Of a stretch of DNA of 64,000 nucleotides, positions 1-8,449 are shown piece after piece. This DNA comes from SbD1 sp039679945 (GTDB taxonomy: Bacteria > Desulfobacterota > Syntrophobacteria > Syntrophobacterales > Syntrophobacteraceae). The notes below the pieces were generated by a model. It was not told where the DNA came from. It saw only the letters and a program-made list of their open reading frames with translations, and ran no database searches. The number at the start of each line of letters is the position of its first letter. Positions within the stretch are counted from its first letter, which is position 1. The position numbers were made by a program, and so were the translations under genes. The DNA is taken from contig JBDKTY010000050.1 of NCBI GenBank assembly GCA_039679945.1, positions 1-64,000 on the forward strand, in the 5' to 3' direction.

Positions 1-1
1 G

Positions 2-163
2 TTGCAGGTTGATGCAATGGTGAATACGGCAGTAGTCAGCACACTTACGGACGAGCAATTTCATGAAGCGAGCGAAGGTCTTGGTGTTCTGTGCCGCCTG
101 CCTCTTGATCCAGGCAAGGCAGATGCCCAGGATTTATTGGAAAAGCTTCGAAGAATTCTATAA
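2..163 (+). CDS. C-terminal fragment of an unidentified protein (cut by window edge)
   Basis: An open frame enters from the left edge and ends at TAA 161-163. It encodes about 53 residues ending in a helical stretch with DAQDLLEKLRRIL. The composition (regular amphipathic tail, no rare codons) looks like the genuine end of a gene. The preceding VNTAVVSTLTDEQF and VLCRLPLDPGK loosely recall the end of a P-loop MinD/CooC-like ATPase, but this is too short to assign. The next gene starts 68 bases later on the same strand, so the two could be cotranscribed. Confidence 0.5.
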   Translation: MQVDAMVNTAVVSTLTDEQFHEASEGLGVLCRLPLDPGKADAQDLLEKLRRIL

Positions 164-231
164 TATGCGCCCTTGGATGATTGGATTTGCGGGACTTGAA
201 CCTCGTATGCAATACGGAAAGGGGCCTTTCG

Positions 232-975
232 ATGACTCGGAATATTGATTCTCAGGATGATCTGAGCCAGTGCGATACTGCGAGACTGGTTATTGATTTC
301 CTCCACCGCACGGTAGTGCACCATGCCATGTGGCTTACCGAAGTTCAGCACCAATTGGGCCGGGAAAGGTCATGGGATATCCTCAAGGAGGCTTACGAGC
401 GCAGCTACGATGTTCAGACCAAAAGGCTTTCCAAATCGCTGGGTTTCGAACTCCGGGACGGTGTGCCCAAGGCTCTCCTGGATCTTCCGAGAGAAGCCCT
501 GAACGCCCTGAAGGAAAGCGTTGCACTCAACTGGCTTGCCGGTGACGGGTCCTGGTTTCAGGCGGTTGAATTCTCGAGGGGCATGTTTGACGCCAAACGC
601 TGCAATGACTCTTGCTGGTCCCGTTTCTCCCCCTTTGAAGCATGGTCCATCAAGCGTTTTCTGGGGCTTCCCGAAGCCTCGGGCCTCGAGGGGCTCAAGA
701 AGGCGCTTGCATTCCGCCTCTACGCGACGATAAACCGGCAGAGCATCGTCGACGAGACCCCCACCAGCTTCACATTCCGGATGGACGAGTGCCGCGTTCA
801 GTCCACCCGAAAGCGCAAAGGGTTGAATGACTACCCCTGCAAGTCCGCCGGTATGACCGAGTATCCCACCTTCGCCGAATCCATCGATCCCGGGATCAGG
901 ACCGAATGCATCGGCTGCCCTCCCGACGAACATCCGGAGGAGTGGTACTGCGCCTGGCACTTTTACATCGCCTGA
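232..975 (+). CDS. DUF6125-family protein
   Basis: A 247-residue cytosolic protein. The C-terminal third carries the family signature: CRVQ..RKRKGL, then DYPCKSAG, then TECIGCPPDEHPEEWYCAW, giving a cluster of conserved cysteines that suggests metal binding. The family is frequent in anaerobic Deltaproteobacteria and has no established function that I know. I start it at ATG 232 because GGAAAGGGG lies just upstream; an in-frame TTG at 181 would add 17 residues that do not fit the family. It converges on the sigma-54 regulator gene, with stops only 25 bases apart. Confidence 0.8.
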   Translation: MTRNIDSQDDLSQCDTARLVIDFLHRTVVHHAMWLTEVQHQLGRERSWDILKEAYERSYDVQTKRLSKSLGFELRDGVPKALLDLPREALNALKESVALNWLAGDGSWFQAVEFSRGMFDAKRCNDSCWSRFSPFEAWSIKRFLGLPEASGLEGLKKALAFRLYATINRQSIVDETPTSFTFRMDECRVQSTRKRKGLNDYPCKSAGMTEYPTFAESIDPGIRTECIGCPPDEHPEEWYCAWHFYIA

Positions 976-1000
976 TTCAGGGGCAGCGGATCGCCCGGTA

Positions 1001-2350
1001 TCACGGCGCATCGGGTTTGATATCCAGGCGCACCATTTTTCTGCGCAGGGTGTTCTTGTCCACTCCCAGTTCCCTGGCAGTGGCCATGCGACGCCCCCCA
1101 TGACGCGCCAGGGCATCCATGATGGCTCGCCGCTCAATATCCCGCAGTGTCAAACCCTCAAAACTGGAAAGCCCGCGCGCCTGGGCGTTGAGATATTCGG
1201 GAAGGCACGCCGGCTGAATCAGCCCTCCACGGCAGAGGATAAATGCATATTCAATGACATTTTCCAGCTCACGGATATTACCCGGCCAGGTATGGCGCAT
1301 GAAAATCGATAGAGTATCCGGACTCAGGCCAAGGATGTCTTTATTGCGCAATTTGTTGCGATGCTCGATGAAATGGTCGGCAAGCAGCGGGATGTCTTCT
1401 TTTCTCCGCGCGAGGGTCGGCAATTTCAGTTTCACCACGTTGATCCGGTAGTAGAGGTCTTTGCGGAATGATCCCTGCTCCACCAGGTCCGCAAGGTCCT
1501 TGTTGGAGGCGGTCACGATCCGCGCATCCGTCCTCACCGTCCTGGAAGAGCCGAGAGGCTCATATGTGCGTTCTTCAAGCACTCTGAGCAGTCGCACCTG
1601 AAGCGCCGGAGAAATATCACCGATCTCATCCAGGAAAAGCGTCCCTCCCTCAGCCATCGCGAATCTGCCCAGCCGGTTCCGCTTCGCATCGGTAAACGCA
1701 CCCGCCACATGTCCGAACAGCTCGGATTCCAGGAGAGTATCGGGGAGCGCTCCGCAGTTGACGGCAACGAACGGACCTTTTGCGCGGGGACTCAAGCTGT
1801 GGACGGCACGGCTCAGGAGTTCCTTCCCCGTCCCGCTTTCACCTTGAATGAGCACCGTGCTCTCGCTTTGCGCCACTTCCGGCAGGATAGAGAAGAGTTC
1901 CTGCATTATGGGAGACTTGGATACAATGTCCTGAAAGCTGTATTGCCGATTGATCTGCCTGCGCAGTTTCTCCACCAGGCTCAGGTCTCTGAAAGTCTCC
2001 ACCCCCCCGATAGTCCGTCCCGACTCATCCTTCAACAAGGCGGTGCTCACGCTGATGGGGATCTCGCGGCCATCCGCCCGCAGTATAATGATGGGCCTGT
2101 TGACGACAGGCTTCTGGGTCTCCATGGTGAACTTCAGCACACAGGTAGATTCACAGACATTGGCCCGAAACACTTCACAGCAGGGACGGCCGATGGCCTC
2201 GGAAGCAGAGACTCCTGTTATCTTTTCCGCGGCCCGGTTGAAGGAAGTGACTCTCCAGTCCAGATCGACGGTGAATACTCCGTCCGCGATGCTATTCAGG
2301 ATAATTTCCGTTTGCGGGGATAAGATAGGGCATTCTTTCGTCTGGTTCAC
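1001..2350 (-). CDS. PAS-domain sigma-54-dependent transcriptional activator (Fis-type HTH)
   Basis: About 449 residues. An N-terminal PAS domain (residues about 15-130) contains a Cys pattern RPCCEVF...CESTC. The AAA+ sigma-54 interaction domain follows, with Walker A GESGTGKE, Walker B GGTLFLDEIGD and the sigma-54 contact loop GAFTDA instead of the canonical GAFTGA. A C-terminal Fis-like helix-turn-helix (TARELGVDKNTLRRKM) binds DNA. There is no receiver domain, so the signal is presumably sensed directly by the PAS. I prefer the GTG start at 2350, which has GGAAGG five bases upstream; an in-frame GTG at 2380 lacks a ribosome site. Its targets are unknown. Confidence 0.88.
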   Translation of the reverse strand: MNQTKECPILSPQTEIILNSIADGVFTVDLDWRVTSFNRAAEKITGVSASEAIGRPCCEVFRANVCESTCVLKFTMETQKPVVNRPIIILRADGREIPISVSTALLKDESGRTIGGVETFRDLSLVEKLRRQINRQYSFQDIVSKSPIMQELFSILPEVAQSESTVLIQGESGTGKELLSRAVHSLSPRAKGPFVAVNCGALPDTLLESELFGHVAGAFTDAKRNRLGRFAMAEGGTLFLDEIGDISPALQVRLLRVLEERTYEPLGSSRTVRTDARIVTASNKDLADLVEQGSFRKDLYYRINVVKLKLPTLARRKEDIPLLADHFIEHRNKLRNKDILGLSPDTLSIFMRHTWPGNIRELENVIEYAFILCRGGLIQPACLPEYLNAQARGLSSFEGLTLRDIERRAIMDALARHGGRRMATARELGVDKNTLRRKMVRLDIKPDAP

Positions 2351-2620
2351 TGCATCCTTCCATCTCAAAGAGACAATCACCCGTCATCGAAGTTGCACCC
2401 AGAAGCTGTTTGCCCGGCCGTTCGCGCCGAGCGATATAAACCCGGCATCAGTCCCCCGGGTGATAAGGCTCGCGTCCATATTCCGATTAGAGCACGCCCA
2501 GGCGCCCTCCGTCAATAAGTCGCGACACGGTTGTGTTTCATTGAAAGCGATGGAGTTCGATGCATCGATCAAGATAGGAACGAAAGACAGTTTCCCTCAT
2601 CCCTCGGACTTCGATTCAAC

Positions 2621-2655
2621 GAAAAAATACCCCCCATGTAATCGAACATGGAGGG
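2621..2655 (-). terminator. Rho-independent terminator of clpP
   Basis: Read on the minus strand just after the clpP stop there is an imperfect hairpin built on CCATGT...ACATGG with extra C/G pairs below it. It is followed by a run of six T (the + strand shows GAAAAAATAC at 2621-2630). It is well placed to stop leftward transcription of clpP. Confidence 0.7.
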
Positions 2656-2682
2656 CGAATGCACCGTGGAGCCGGCAAAATG

Positions 2683-3294
2683 TCATACCGGCTTCAAGGT
2701 CTGCTCCGAGCGTCTTTGAATAAATACCTCATCAATTATTCCGTATTCCTTCGCTTCCGTGCCCGACATGAAAAAATCCCTGTCCGTATCACGTCCTATC
2801 TGCTCCAACGACTTCCCGGTATGGTTGACCAGGATTTGATTCAGATCCTCCCGCACCCTCAGGATCTCTCTTGCCTGGATATCGACGTCGGCCGCCTGCC
2901 CCTGAAAACCACCCATGGGCTGGTGTATCATGATGCGCGCATGGGGAAGGGCAAACCGCTTTCCCTTTTCTCCCGCCGCAAGCAGCACAGCCGCCATGCT
3001 GGCCGCCTGCCCCATGCAAATTGTGGAAACCTTGGGTTTTATGTATTGCATTGTATCGTATATCGCCAGCCCCGCGGTCACCAGGCCCCCCGGAGAGTTA
3101 ATGTAGAAGTGGATGTCCTTGTCGGGATCCTCGGACTCCAGGAAAAGCATTTGGGCAATGATCACATTGGCGGTGTCGTCGGTCACCTCCGTTCCCAAAA
3201 AGATAATCCTCTCCCTGAGCAGCCTGGAATAGATATCGAAAGCACGTTCCCCTCGACTGCTGTGTTCGATTACAACTGGAATAAGTGACATCAT
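2683..3294 (-). CDS. clpP: ATP-dependent Clp protease proteolytic subunit
   Basis: A 203-residue serine protease that forms the barrel core for ClpA/ClpX. The catalytic triad is visible: Ser in GQAASMAA, His in IMIHQP and an Asp in the GRDTDRDFFMS segment. Length matches ordinary ClpP. The open frame extends upstream to 3621, but that part overlaps the NifU-like gene and has no ClpP similarity. ATG 3294, in a tandem ATGATG, has GAGG seven bases upstream and is preferred; a start at about 3324 (MSNTHT...) is possible. It is not next to clpX here; the clpA-clpS genes are 46 kb away in the window. Confidence 0.93.
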   Translation of the reverse strand: MMSLIPVVIEHSSRGERAFDIYSRLLRERIIFLGTEVTDDTANVIIAQMLFLESEDPDKDIHFYINSPGGLVTAGLAIYDTMQYIKPKVSTICMGQAASMAAVLLAAGEKGKRFALPHARIMIHQPMGGFQGQAADVDIQAREILRVREDLNQILVNHTGKSLEQIGRDTDRDFFMSGTEAKEYGIIDEVFIQRRSEQTLKPV

Positions 3295-3344
3295 CCGATT
3301 ACCTCGAGTATGTGTGTTCGACATTTCTTCCCGCCCGGCCTCCA

Positions 3345-3770
3345 TCACCCTGGAACTGTCAGCATCCACTCGTGGATAGCCGAATGGAGCGTTTCCGCGG
3401 CCAGATAGGCACAATGAGTTTCTCCCTCCGGCACCCCCTGGAGCAATCCCAAGACGGTATCGCCGCCAATCTCCGCTGCCTCGTCGACGGTTTTCCCTTT
3501 TGCGAGCAATGCCACAATGGAACCGCATATTACACTGAATCGGCAACCATCCGTAAAAAAACTGGCGTCCCGGATATGTTCTCCGTCTATACATAAGTAG
3601 ATTTCCATGGTTTCGCCACAATGCCCCGTGATCTTGCCGCGAGCGGAGGCGTTCTCGATCCTTTTCATGTTTTTCACCGGCTGAGGCCGCTGGTCCACAT
3701 CCGGGTTCTCAACTTTTTTGAAAGACTGCCCGTAGACTGTTGCCATCAACTCGTTCATCGACGTCACCAT
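3345..3770 (-). CDS. NifU/IscU-like iron-sulfur cluster scaffold protein
   Basis: 141 residues resembling the N-terminal domain of NifU and IscU. The three ligand cysteines can be placed in GHCGETME, DGCRFSV and THCAYLA, and the usual spacing of the scaffold fold is kept. The family assembles transient Fe-S clusters for delivery to apo-proteins, which fits a segment full of Fe-S enzymes. AGGAG lies three bases before ATG 3770, rather close, but no better start exists. It lies between clpP and the NifX-like gene on the same strand with small gaps, so the three may be cotranscribed. A role as a dedicated scaffold is inference. Confidence 0.8.
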   Translation of the reverse strand: MVTSMNELMATVYGQSFKKVENPDVDQRPQPVKNMKRIENASARGKITGHCGETMEIYLCIDGEHIRDASFFTDGCRFSVICGSIVALLAKGKTVDEAAEIGGDTVLGLLQGVPEGETHCAYLAAETLHSAIHEWMLTVPG

Positions 3771-3834
3771 AATCTCCTCAAGAAGTTTTCAAAGCGTCCG
3801 GACACGGCCATGGGAGCCTCGGATAAAATGTCGG

Positions 3835-4365
3835 CTAATCGGGAATCTCGGCCCCACACCGAGGACAGACGCAGACGCCCATCGATCTGGCCCGCTGATT
3901 TTGAAAGGGACACCCCTTTGCGGGACTGCCTCGCGCCCCACGCCCTGACTTCAGCTCTACCTGTTTCGCCTCATCCACGGGCCCACCGGAACTCTTCCCG
4001 CAACATTTTTCACCCGGACGAATTCGTCGCCCCCGCATGCATCCCGGTAACCGGAAACCGGGCTGGTCCAGCTTTTTTTCTCGATAGGCCGCCAGCACCT
4101 CATCAAGAAAGCCCGCCACACCAGGTATTATGCGCAGCCCGAGCGCCCTGCCGTAATTCAACAGGTCCGGGCTCAAGGCGCCACAGATCAGAATGTCGAT
4201 TCCTTTTTCCCGCAGCGTTCTCAGTCGATCAAAACCGTTCATGTCATCGAGGATGATCTCCCGGCCCGACATTCCACCGCCCTCGTCCTCTGAAACTATG
4301 AACACCCTGGTGCACCAGTTGAGAACCGGCGCCACTCGTGAGCGAAATACCGGAATGGCAAGCAT
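3835..4365 (-). CDS. NifX/NifB-type dinitrogenase cofactor-binding-domain protein with C-terminal zinc ribbon
   Basis: 176 residues. The first about 110 match the NifX/NafY cofactor-carrier fold (IPVFRSRVAPVLNWC at the start, GIDILICGALSP and GLRIIPGVAG later). The tail is rich in Cys (GEKCCGKSS, KGCPFQN) and ends in CVCPRCGAEIPD, a rubredoxin/zinc-ribbon-like knuckle. Such proteins in non-nitrogen-fixing anaerobes are thought to carry metal or Fe-S groups. No nif structural gene is nearby, so nitrogenase involvement is not supported. It is probably the first gene of the leftward nifX-nifU-clpP group. Confidence 0.72.
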   Translation of the reverse strand: MLAIPVFRSRVAPVLNWCTRVFIVSEDEGGGMSGREIILDDMNGFDRLRTLREKGIDILICGALSPDLLNYGRALGLRIIPGVAGFLDEVLAAYREKKLDQPGFRLPGCMRGRRIRPGEKCCGKSSGGPVDEAKQVELKSGRGARGSPAKGCPFQNQRARSMGVCVCPRCGAEIPD

Positions 4366-4798
4366 GACGGCGATTACCCTCTCATTCCTTCAACCACATC
4401 TCACTTTTTCTTTGGAGCCGAATGCCTCTCCCGCTCCTTTTCTTCAAAACACCGCGGGGAGCATCAGGCCGATAATCTTTGTGGTTCAAAAAGCGTACCC
4501 ATCCATGCAGGACAGCAAACCGCAAGTCCGACCAGCCCAAGCCCGGGAACAGGCATCCCGCTCCAGCCCTGCCGCTTGAGAATGTCCGGGGGAAGGAGTC
4601 ACATCCAATCGTCCGTGGGGTACTCTCAGAAGCGGATGCGAATTGTTCCCGGCTCTCCTCCTTTTCAGTCCTGTTTAGTCTCTTGGATTTTGTCTGTCCC
4701 CTTCTCCACCGTAAGGTCGGTTGCATTGGCACATTCATTGCGCTCAAGTATGAATGGCTGGGGATTAGAAATCCAGGGGTTCGAAAGGAGAATAGACT
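4366..4798. other. Divergent intergenic region, no convincing gene
   Basis: 433 bases separate the leftward NifX-like gene from the rightward secreted protein. Open frames here (for example 4382-4747 minus) lack ribosome sites and recognisable sequence. The region must hold both promoters, but I could not place -35/-10 boxes with confidence. A good ribosome site (AAAGGAG, eight bases before ATG) sits at the right edge. Confidence 0.4.
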
Positions 4799-5344
4799 AT
4801 GAGAAAGTTGCTCATCTACATTGTGATAATGTCATTTGCATTTATCGTCCGTGAGGTTTTTGCTCAAACAAGCGCCACGAGCCCCTCCCACGAGGCATCA
4901 ACTCCACAGGCCGGCTATCGACAATTCTACAATCCGGATAAACTGGAAAAGGTCAAAGGGACTATAACCGAGGTGAGCCAGACCATCGACTTCATTGAAG
5001 ATGCTCGGGAATGCGTTCATTTGACAATTAAAATCGATGGTCTGAACACTCATATTCCAGTTCACGTCGGACCTGCCTGGTACATGGAACATCAGGGAGT
5101 ACGGCTCAAGAAGGGTGACAAGGTCGAGATCACCGGATCAAGGATCACTTACGACAACCAGGCAATTATCCTCGCGGCCGAGATAAGACGGGGCGACCGT
5201 ACATTTGTGCTGCGTGAAGAAAATGGCCGTCCGGCATGGGCCGGGTGCAGTACCGAGGTAATTTCTCAATATAGCAACAGCAATGCGGAGGAGAATCATA
5301 ATTCAGTCCCCGTGGCCACCCGGTTACAGGATGAAGAGAATTAA
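4799..5344 (+). CDS. Secreted OB-fold-like protein, function unknown
   Basis: 181 residues. An N-terminal signal peptide (MRKLLIYIVIMSFAFIV, cleavage likely after VFA) sends it to the periplasm. The mature part has the beta-strand rhythm of small periplasmic OB-fold proteins: VKGTITEVSQTI, then VHVGPAWYM, then LKKGDKVEITGSRI and an AEI strand. The HVGP plus KGDKVEITG pattern is common in metal- or nucleic-acid-like periplasmic OB folds, but no ligand can be named. ATG 4799 follows AAAGGAG. The last about 35 residues are polar and probably disordered. It stands alone, 400 bases before the NosL operon. Confidence 0.7.
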   Translation: MRKLLIYIVIMSFAFIVREVFAQTSATSPSHEASTPQAGYRQFYNPDKLEKVKGTITEVSQTIDFIEDARECVHLTIKIDGLNTHIPVHVGPAWYMEHQGVRLKKGDKVEITGSRITYDNQAIILAAEIRRGDRTFVLREENGRPAWAGCSTEVISQYSNSNAEENHNSVPVATRLQDEEN

Positions 5345-5747
5345 CGGAGGCATTGCCTCAACAACGGGAGTGAGAAGGTTCGCGAGCCCATCATTCCCGC
5401 GTTTTTCTCCGAGAAGACCCGGCATCAAGCGAAAACCGGACCCGCTCCGCCAAACATGGCCGATCCCCTGCCCGTAAATCGGTCAAGATCTCAGTCGCTC
5501 CCACAATCCCATTTCAGACCGGGTTGCGCGTAAACCTGATCGGGAACATCAAAAATCATAGAAAACTAATAGTGTTTACTCTATTCTTAAAGTTTTAGTA
5601 CTATTATCCATCCCCCCCTCCGCTCGACTGGCCGCGGCAATGCTGTCGATTCGCAATGCGGTGGGGGATATGCTCCGTCAGGAGCAATCCGCTATTTCCG
5701 GAATAGCTGGAGTTGATTGCTTTACCTGTTGCACAGGAGGACTTGGA
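5345..5747. promoter_or_regulatory. AT-rich promoter region of the NosL operon
   Basis: 403 bases without a gene. The stretch 5550-5610 is strikingly AT-rich for this genome (AATAGTGTTTACTC ... TAGTACTATTATCC) and contains AATAGT and ACTATT as inverted half-sites about 30 bases apart. It is the likely promoter/operator of the operon starting at 5748, but no defined sigma-factor box can be asserted. AGGAGG lies eight bases before the ATG. Confidence 0.4.
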
Positions 5748-6263
5748 ATGAGACTTTTCACCGCCGCGATTCTCGCTGTTGCCCTCGTTTTGTCGGGAAC
5801 ATTGGCTCCCGCTCAAACAGAGAAGGCCCATCAGGCTGGTTCGTCCTGCATCTACTGTGGCATGGACAGGCAGAAATTTGCTCATTCCAGCATGTTGATC
5901 GAGTATGAAGACGGCAGCACTGCCGCGACCTGCAGTATTCGCTGCGCGGCCATCGACTTTGCGGTGAACATCGGCAAAACGCCGCGCGCGATCAAGGTCG
6001 GTGATTACAACACACGGGAACCGATAGATGCCGTTACAGCCTGCTGGACCATCGGCGGAGATATTCAAGGAGTGATGACAAGTCGCGCCAAATGGGCATT
6101 CGGTAAGAAAGCGGATTGCGAAAAATTCGCCGGGGAGCACAAAGCCCGGATAGCCTCATTTGAGGACGCGATGAAGGCAGCGTACGAAGACATGTATGCG
6201 GACACGAAGATGATACGCGACAAGCGTAAAGCCATGAAGACCCAGCCTCGACAGCACCAGTAA
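5748..6263 (+). CDS. NosL-family secreted protein (first of two)
   Basis: 171 residues with a signal peptide (MRLFTAAILAVALVLSG, cleavage near APAQT). The NosL core follows: a metal-site motif CIYCGMD, an SMLIEYEDGS strand and a second cysteine pair CSIRC, then a long helical C-terminus (DAMKAAYEDMYADTKM) and a basic tail. NosL binds Cu(I) in nitrous-oxide reducers, where Met and Cys act as ligands. Here there is no nosZ in view, so a copper chaperone or sensor role for another target is inference. ATG 5748 is chosen because AGGAGG precedes it; the longer open frame from 5640 has no such site. Confidence 0.8.
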   Translation: MRLFTAAILAVALVLSGTLAPAQTEKAHQAGSSCIYCGMDRQKFAHSSMLIEYEDGSTAATCSIRCAAIDFAVNIGKTPRAIKVGDYNTREPIDAVTACWTIGGDIQGVMTSRAKWAFGKKADCEKFAGEHKARIASFEDAMKAAYEDMYADTKMIRDKRKAMKTQPRQHQ

Positions 6264-6280
6264 AGGAAGTGGCCACCCCA

Positions 6281-6745
6281 ATGAAAAGTCTGTTCATCTC
6301 CGCCCTGATCCTCGGCCTGTGTTGTTCCGCTTTCGCGGCGGAGCCCGCAAAGCCGTTGCCCGGTGACAAGTGCCCGGTCTGCGGAATGTTTGTCGCCAAG
6401 TATCCTGATTTCCTGACCCGAGTTGTTTTCAAGGACGGTTCCTACGCTGTTTTCGATGGCCCGAAGGACATGTTCAAGTATCTGCTGAATCTACCCAAAT
6501 ATAATCCCGCCAAAAAACCGGCCGATATTGAATCCGTCTTTGTAACCGACTACTACAGCCTGCGCATGATCGACGGGCGCAAAGCTTTTTACGTTGCCGG
6601 AAGCAATGTTACCGGCCCCATGGGCCACGAATTGATTCCCTTTGAAAAAACGGAAGAGGCGGCTGAGTTCATGACCGATCACGCGGGGAAGAGCCGTTTG
6701 CTGTTCGATGAAGTTACCAGCGACCTGATGAGGACTCTGGATTGA
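6281..6745 (+). CDS. NosL-family secreted protein (second of two)
   Basis: 154 residues with a signal peptide (MKSLFISALILGLCCSAFA). The mature protein opens with DKCPVCGMFVAKYPDF, the canonical NosL metal-binding motif, followed by VVFKDGSYAVFDGPKDMFKY and a GPMGHELIPF segment. It is closer to classical NosL than its upstream neighbour, which has an extra CxxxC. I use ATG 6281 after AAGGAAG; a GTG at 6269 would add four residues. It begins 17 bases after the first NosL gene and is followed 43 bases later by an ABC ATPase, so the set is an operon. Confidence 0.85.
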   Translation: MKSLFISALILGLCCSAFAAEPAKPLPGDKCPVCGMFVAKYPDFLTRVVFKDGSYAVFDGPKDMFKYLLNLPKYNPAKKPADIESVFVTDYYSLRMIDGRKAFYVAGSNVTGPMGHELIPFEKTEEAAEFMTDHAGKSRLLFDEVTSDLMRTLD

Positions 6746-6788
6746 ACTCCGATAAATCGCTCAACCGCGACGCCATGGGATTTTGTGC

Positions 6789-7460
6789 ATGATCGAACTC
6801 AAAGCGGTCGGAAAGGTATTTAACGCCGGCAAACCGAATGAGTTTGTGGCTCTGCGTGATGTGAGCATCTCGATCGAATCGTTGCGCGCTACTGTTCTAA
6901 AGGGCCCCAGCGGTTCAGGTAAAACTACCCTTCTCGGTATCATTGGCTGCATGGCGAGGCCTACATCGGGGAGGATCTACCTCCAGGACCGGGAAATCAC
7001 CAGCCTTCCGGAGAGGTTTCTCACCGAGATCAGGCGCCGGACCTTCGGTTTCATATTCCAGCGGTTTAACCTGATCGAAGGCATCACCGCGCTTGAAAAC
7101 GTCATGCTGCCGGCCTACCCCGATGGGGAGCGGGTTGGCGCCCTCAAAGCACGCGCGCTCGAACTGCTCGATCTTTTCGAGCTTTCCGGCAAGGCAAGAG
7201 CCAGGGTGGAATGGCTCTCCGGGGGCGAGATTCAGCGTGTAGCCATCGCACGGGCGCTCATTAACGATCCCGCCATCCTGATTGCCGACGAACCGACCGC
7301 GCACCTGGACACCAGCCTCTCCCACGATTTCATGGAAATTATGCAACGGTTGAAAGCAAAGGGAAAAACGATAATCATGGCCAGCCATGATCCTATCGTC
7401 CACGATTCCGCGATGGTCGACAGGGTGGTGGAGATGAGAGACGGGAAAGTAACCGGATGA
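6789..7460 (+). CDS. ABC transporter ATP-binding protein (LolD/MacB type)
   Basis: 223 residues and complete. Walker A GPSGSGKTT, Q-loop IFQRFNLI, signature LSGGEIQRVAIARAL, Walker B ILIADEPTAHLD and switch His in MASHDP are all present. It resembles the LolD/MacB/FtsE family of ATPases that power mechanotransmission or lipoprotein extraction more than it resembles NosF. ATG 6789 is preferred over TTG 6783. Its stop overlaps the start of the membrane protein by four bases (ATGA), which implies translational coupling and a shared complex. Confidence 0.88.
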   Translation: MIELKAVGKVFNAGKPNEFVALRDVSISIESLRATVLKGPSGSGKTTLLGIIGCMARPTSGRIYLQDREITSLPERFLTEIRRRTFGFIFQRFNLIEGITALENVMLPAYPDGERVGALKARALELLDLFELSGKARARVEWLSGGEIQRVAIARALINDPAILIADEPTAHLDTSLSHDFMEIMQRLKAKGKTIIMASHDPIVHDSAMVDRVVEMRDGKVTG

Positions 7461-8449
7461 TCCTCAGTCCCCCAATACTTGCCCTGCTCTCGGGTTCATT
7501 CCTCGTGGTCTTGATACTCCTTTACGCAACCTGGTACGGGCTACAAATTATCCGGCACTGGGACATTCGCAGTGGAAGCGAGCTTCAGATCAGCCTTGAA
7601 AGGCGCACCTATCTCATCTCGACAATCATGTCCCACGCCCTGGGCTTTCAGCTTCTATCCCTTTTCCTTTTCATTTACACCGCGGATCAACTTTCCTCTT
7701 CTTTCACCGGGGCGATGTGCGCGGCCGGCGCCCTCAATGTCAACCGGTTCGGCTACCCCGCCCTGCTCCTGAAGATTCTGAATTTCATGGCGGGGGGAGT
7801 GTGGCTGGTGATTAATGCCACTGATAACAGCGCCCCTGATTATCCCCTGATCAGGAAGAAGTATATGTTTCTGCTCCCGATCGGAGTACTGATCACCATC
7901 GAGGCGTTCCTCCAGGGCTGCTACTTCCTTGGTTTGAAACCCGATATTATAACCTCGTGCTGCGGAACCCTCTTTTCCTCCGCGGCTGATGATTCCGGTG
8001 CACTCGCTGCTCCGCCCCGGTATTGGCCGGCCGCGGGATACTACTTCTTTGCCTTCCTCACGCTGGGCACCGGGGCTTTGTTTTATACCAGGCAAAAGGG
8101 GGCCTATCTATTCAGCCTGTCGAGCACCTTCCTTTTCCTGTTCTCCTGCCTGGCGCTCGTCTTCTATATTTCTCCCTATCTGTATGAGCTCCCAACCCAT
8201 CATTGCCCTTTCTGCATCCTGCACCGTGAGTACACGTTCGTGGGCTACCCGGTCTATCTCCTTTTTCTCGCGGGCGGGGTCTCGGGACTCGGAGTTGGAG
8301 CCATATCGCCCTTCACCGGTGTCCGCAGTCTGCGGGAAACGCTTCCGCGCATTCGCGCGGAACTCACCGCGGTATGCCTCATCTCATGGTCCGCGGCACT
8401 CGTAATCAGTTCGTGGGCAATCCTGACCTCAAACCTGAAGATGGACTGA
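7457..8449 (+). CDS. Polytopic membrane protein with CPFC motif, partner of the ABC ATPase
   Basis: 330 residues with about eight hydrophobic segments (about 8-30, 58-78, 95-115, 132-155, 195-213, 221-242, 265-285, 308-325). A loop between the sixth and seventh segments has THHCPFCILHREY, a CxxC resembling those of VKOR/DsbB-like membrane thiol oxidoreductases or a metal site. A second pair, TSCCGT, sits in the large loop near residue 165. I do not recognise a named family. By position it should be the membrane subunit served by the ATPase, working with the two NosL proteins on metal or thiol handling in the envelope. Confidence 0.7.
   Translation: MILSPPILALLSGSFLVVLILLYATWYGLQIIRHWDIRSGSELQISLERRTYLISTIMSHALGFQLLSLFLFIYTADQLSSSFTGAMCAAGALNVNRFGYPALLLKILNFMAGGVWLVINATDNSAPDYPLIRKKYMFLLPIGVLITIEAFLQGCYFLGLKPDIITSCCGTLFSSAADDSGALAAPPRYWPAAGYYFFAFLTLGTGALFYTRQKGAYLFSLSSTFLFLFSCLALVFYISPYLYELPTHHCPFCILHREYTFVGYPVYLLFLAGGVSGLGVGAISPFTGVRSLRETLPRIRAELTAVCLISWSAALVISSWAILTSNLKMD

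Noticed and set aside
3295..3621. N-terminal extension of clpP
   Set aside because: Overlaps the NifU-like gene and has no ClpP similarity; a ribosome site precedes ATG 3294.
4382..4747. 121-residue minus frame before the NifX-like gene
   Set aside because: Basic, low-information sequence with no start signal; left as intergenic.
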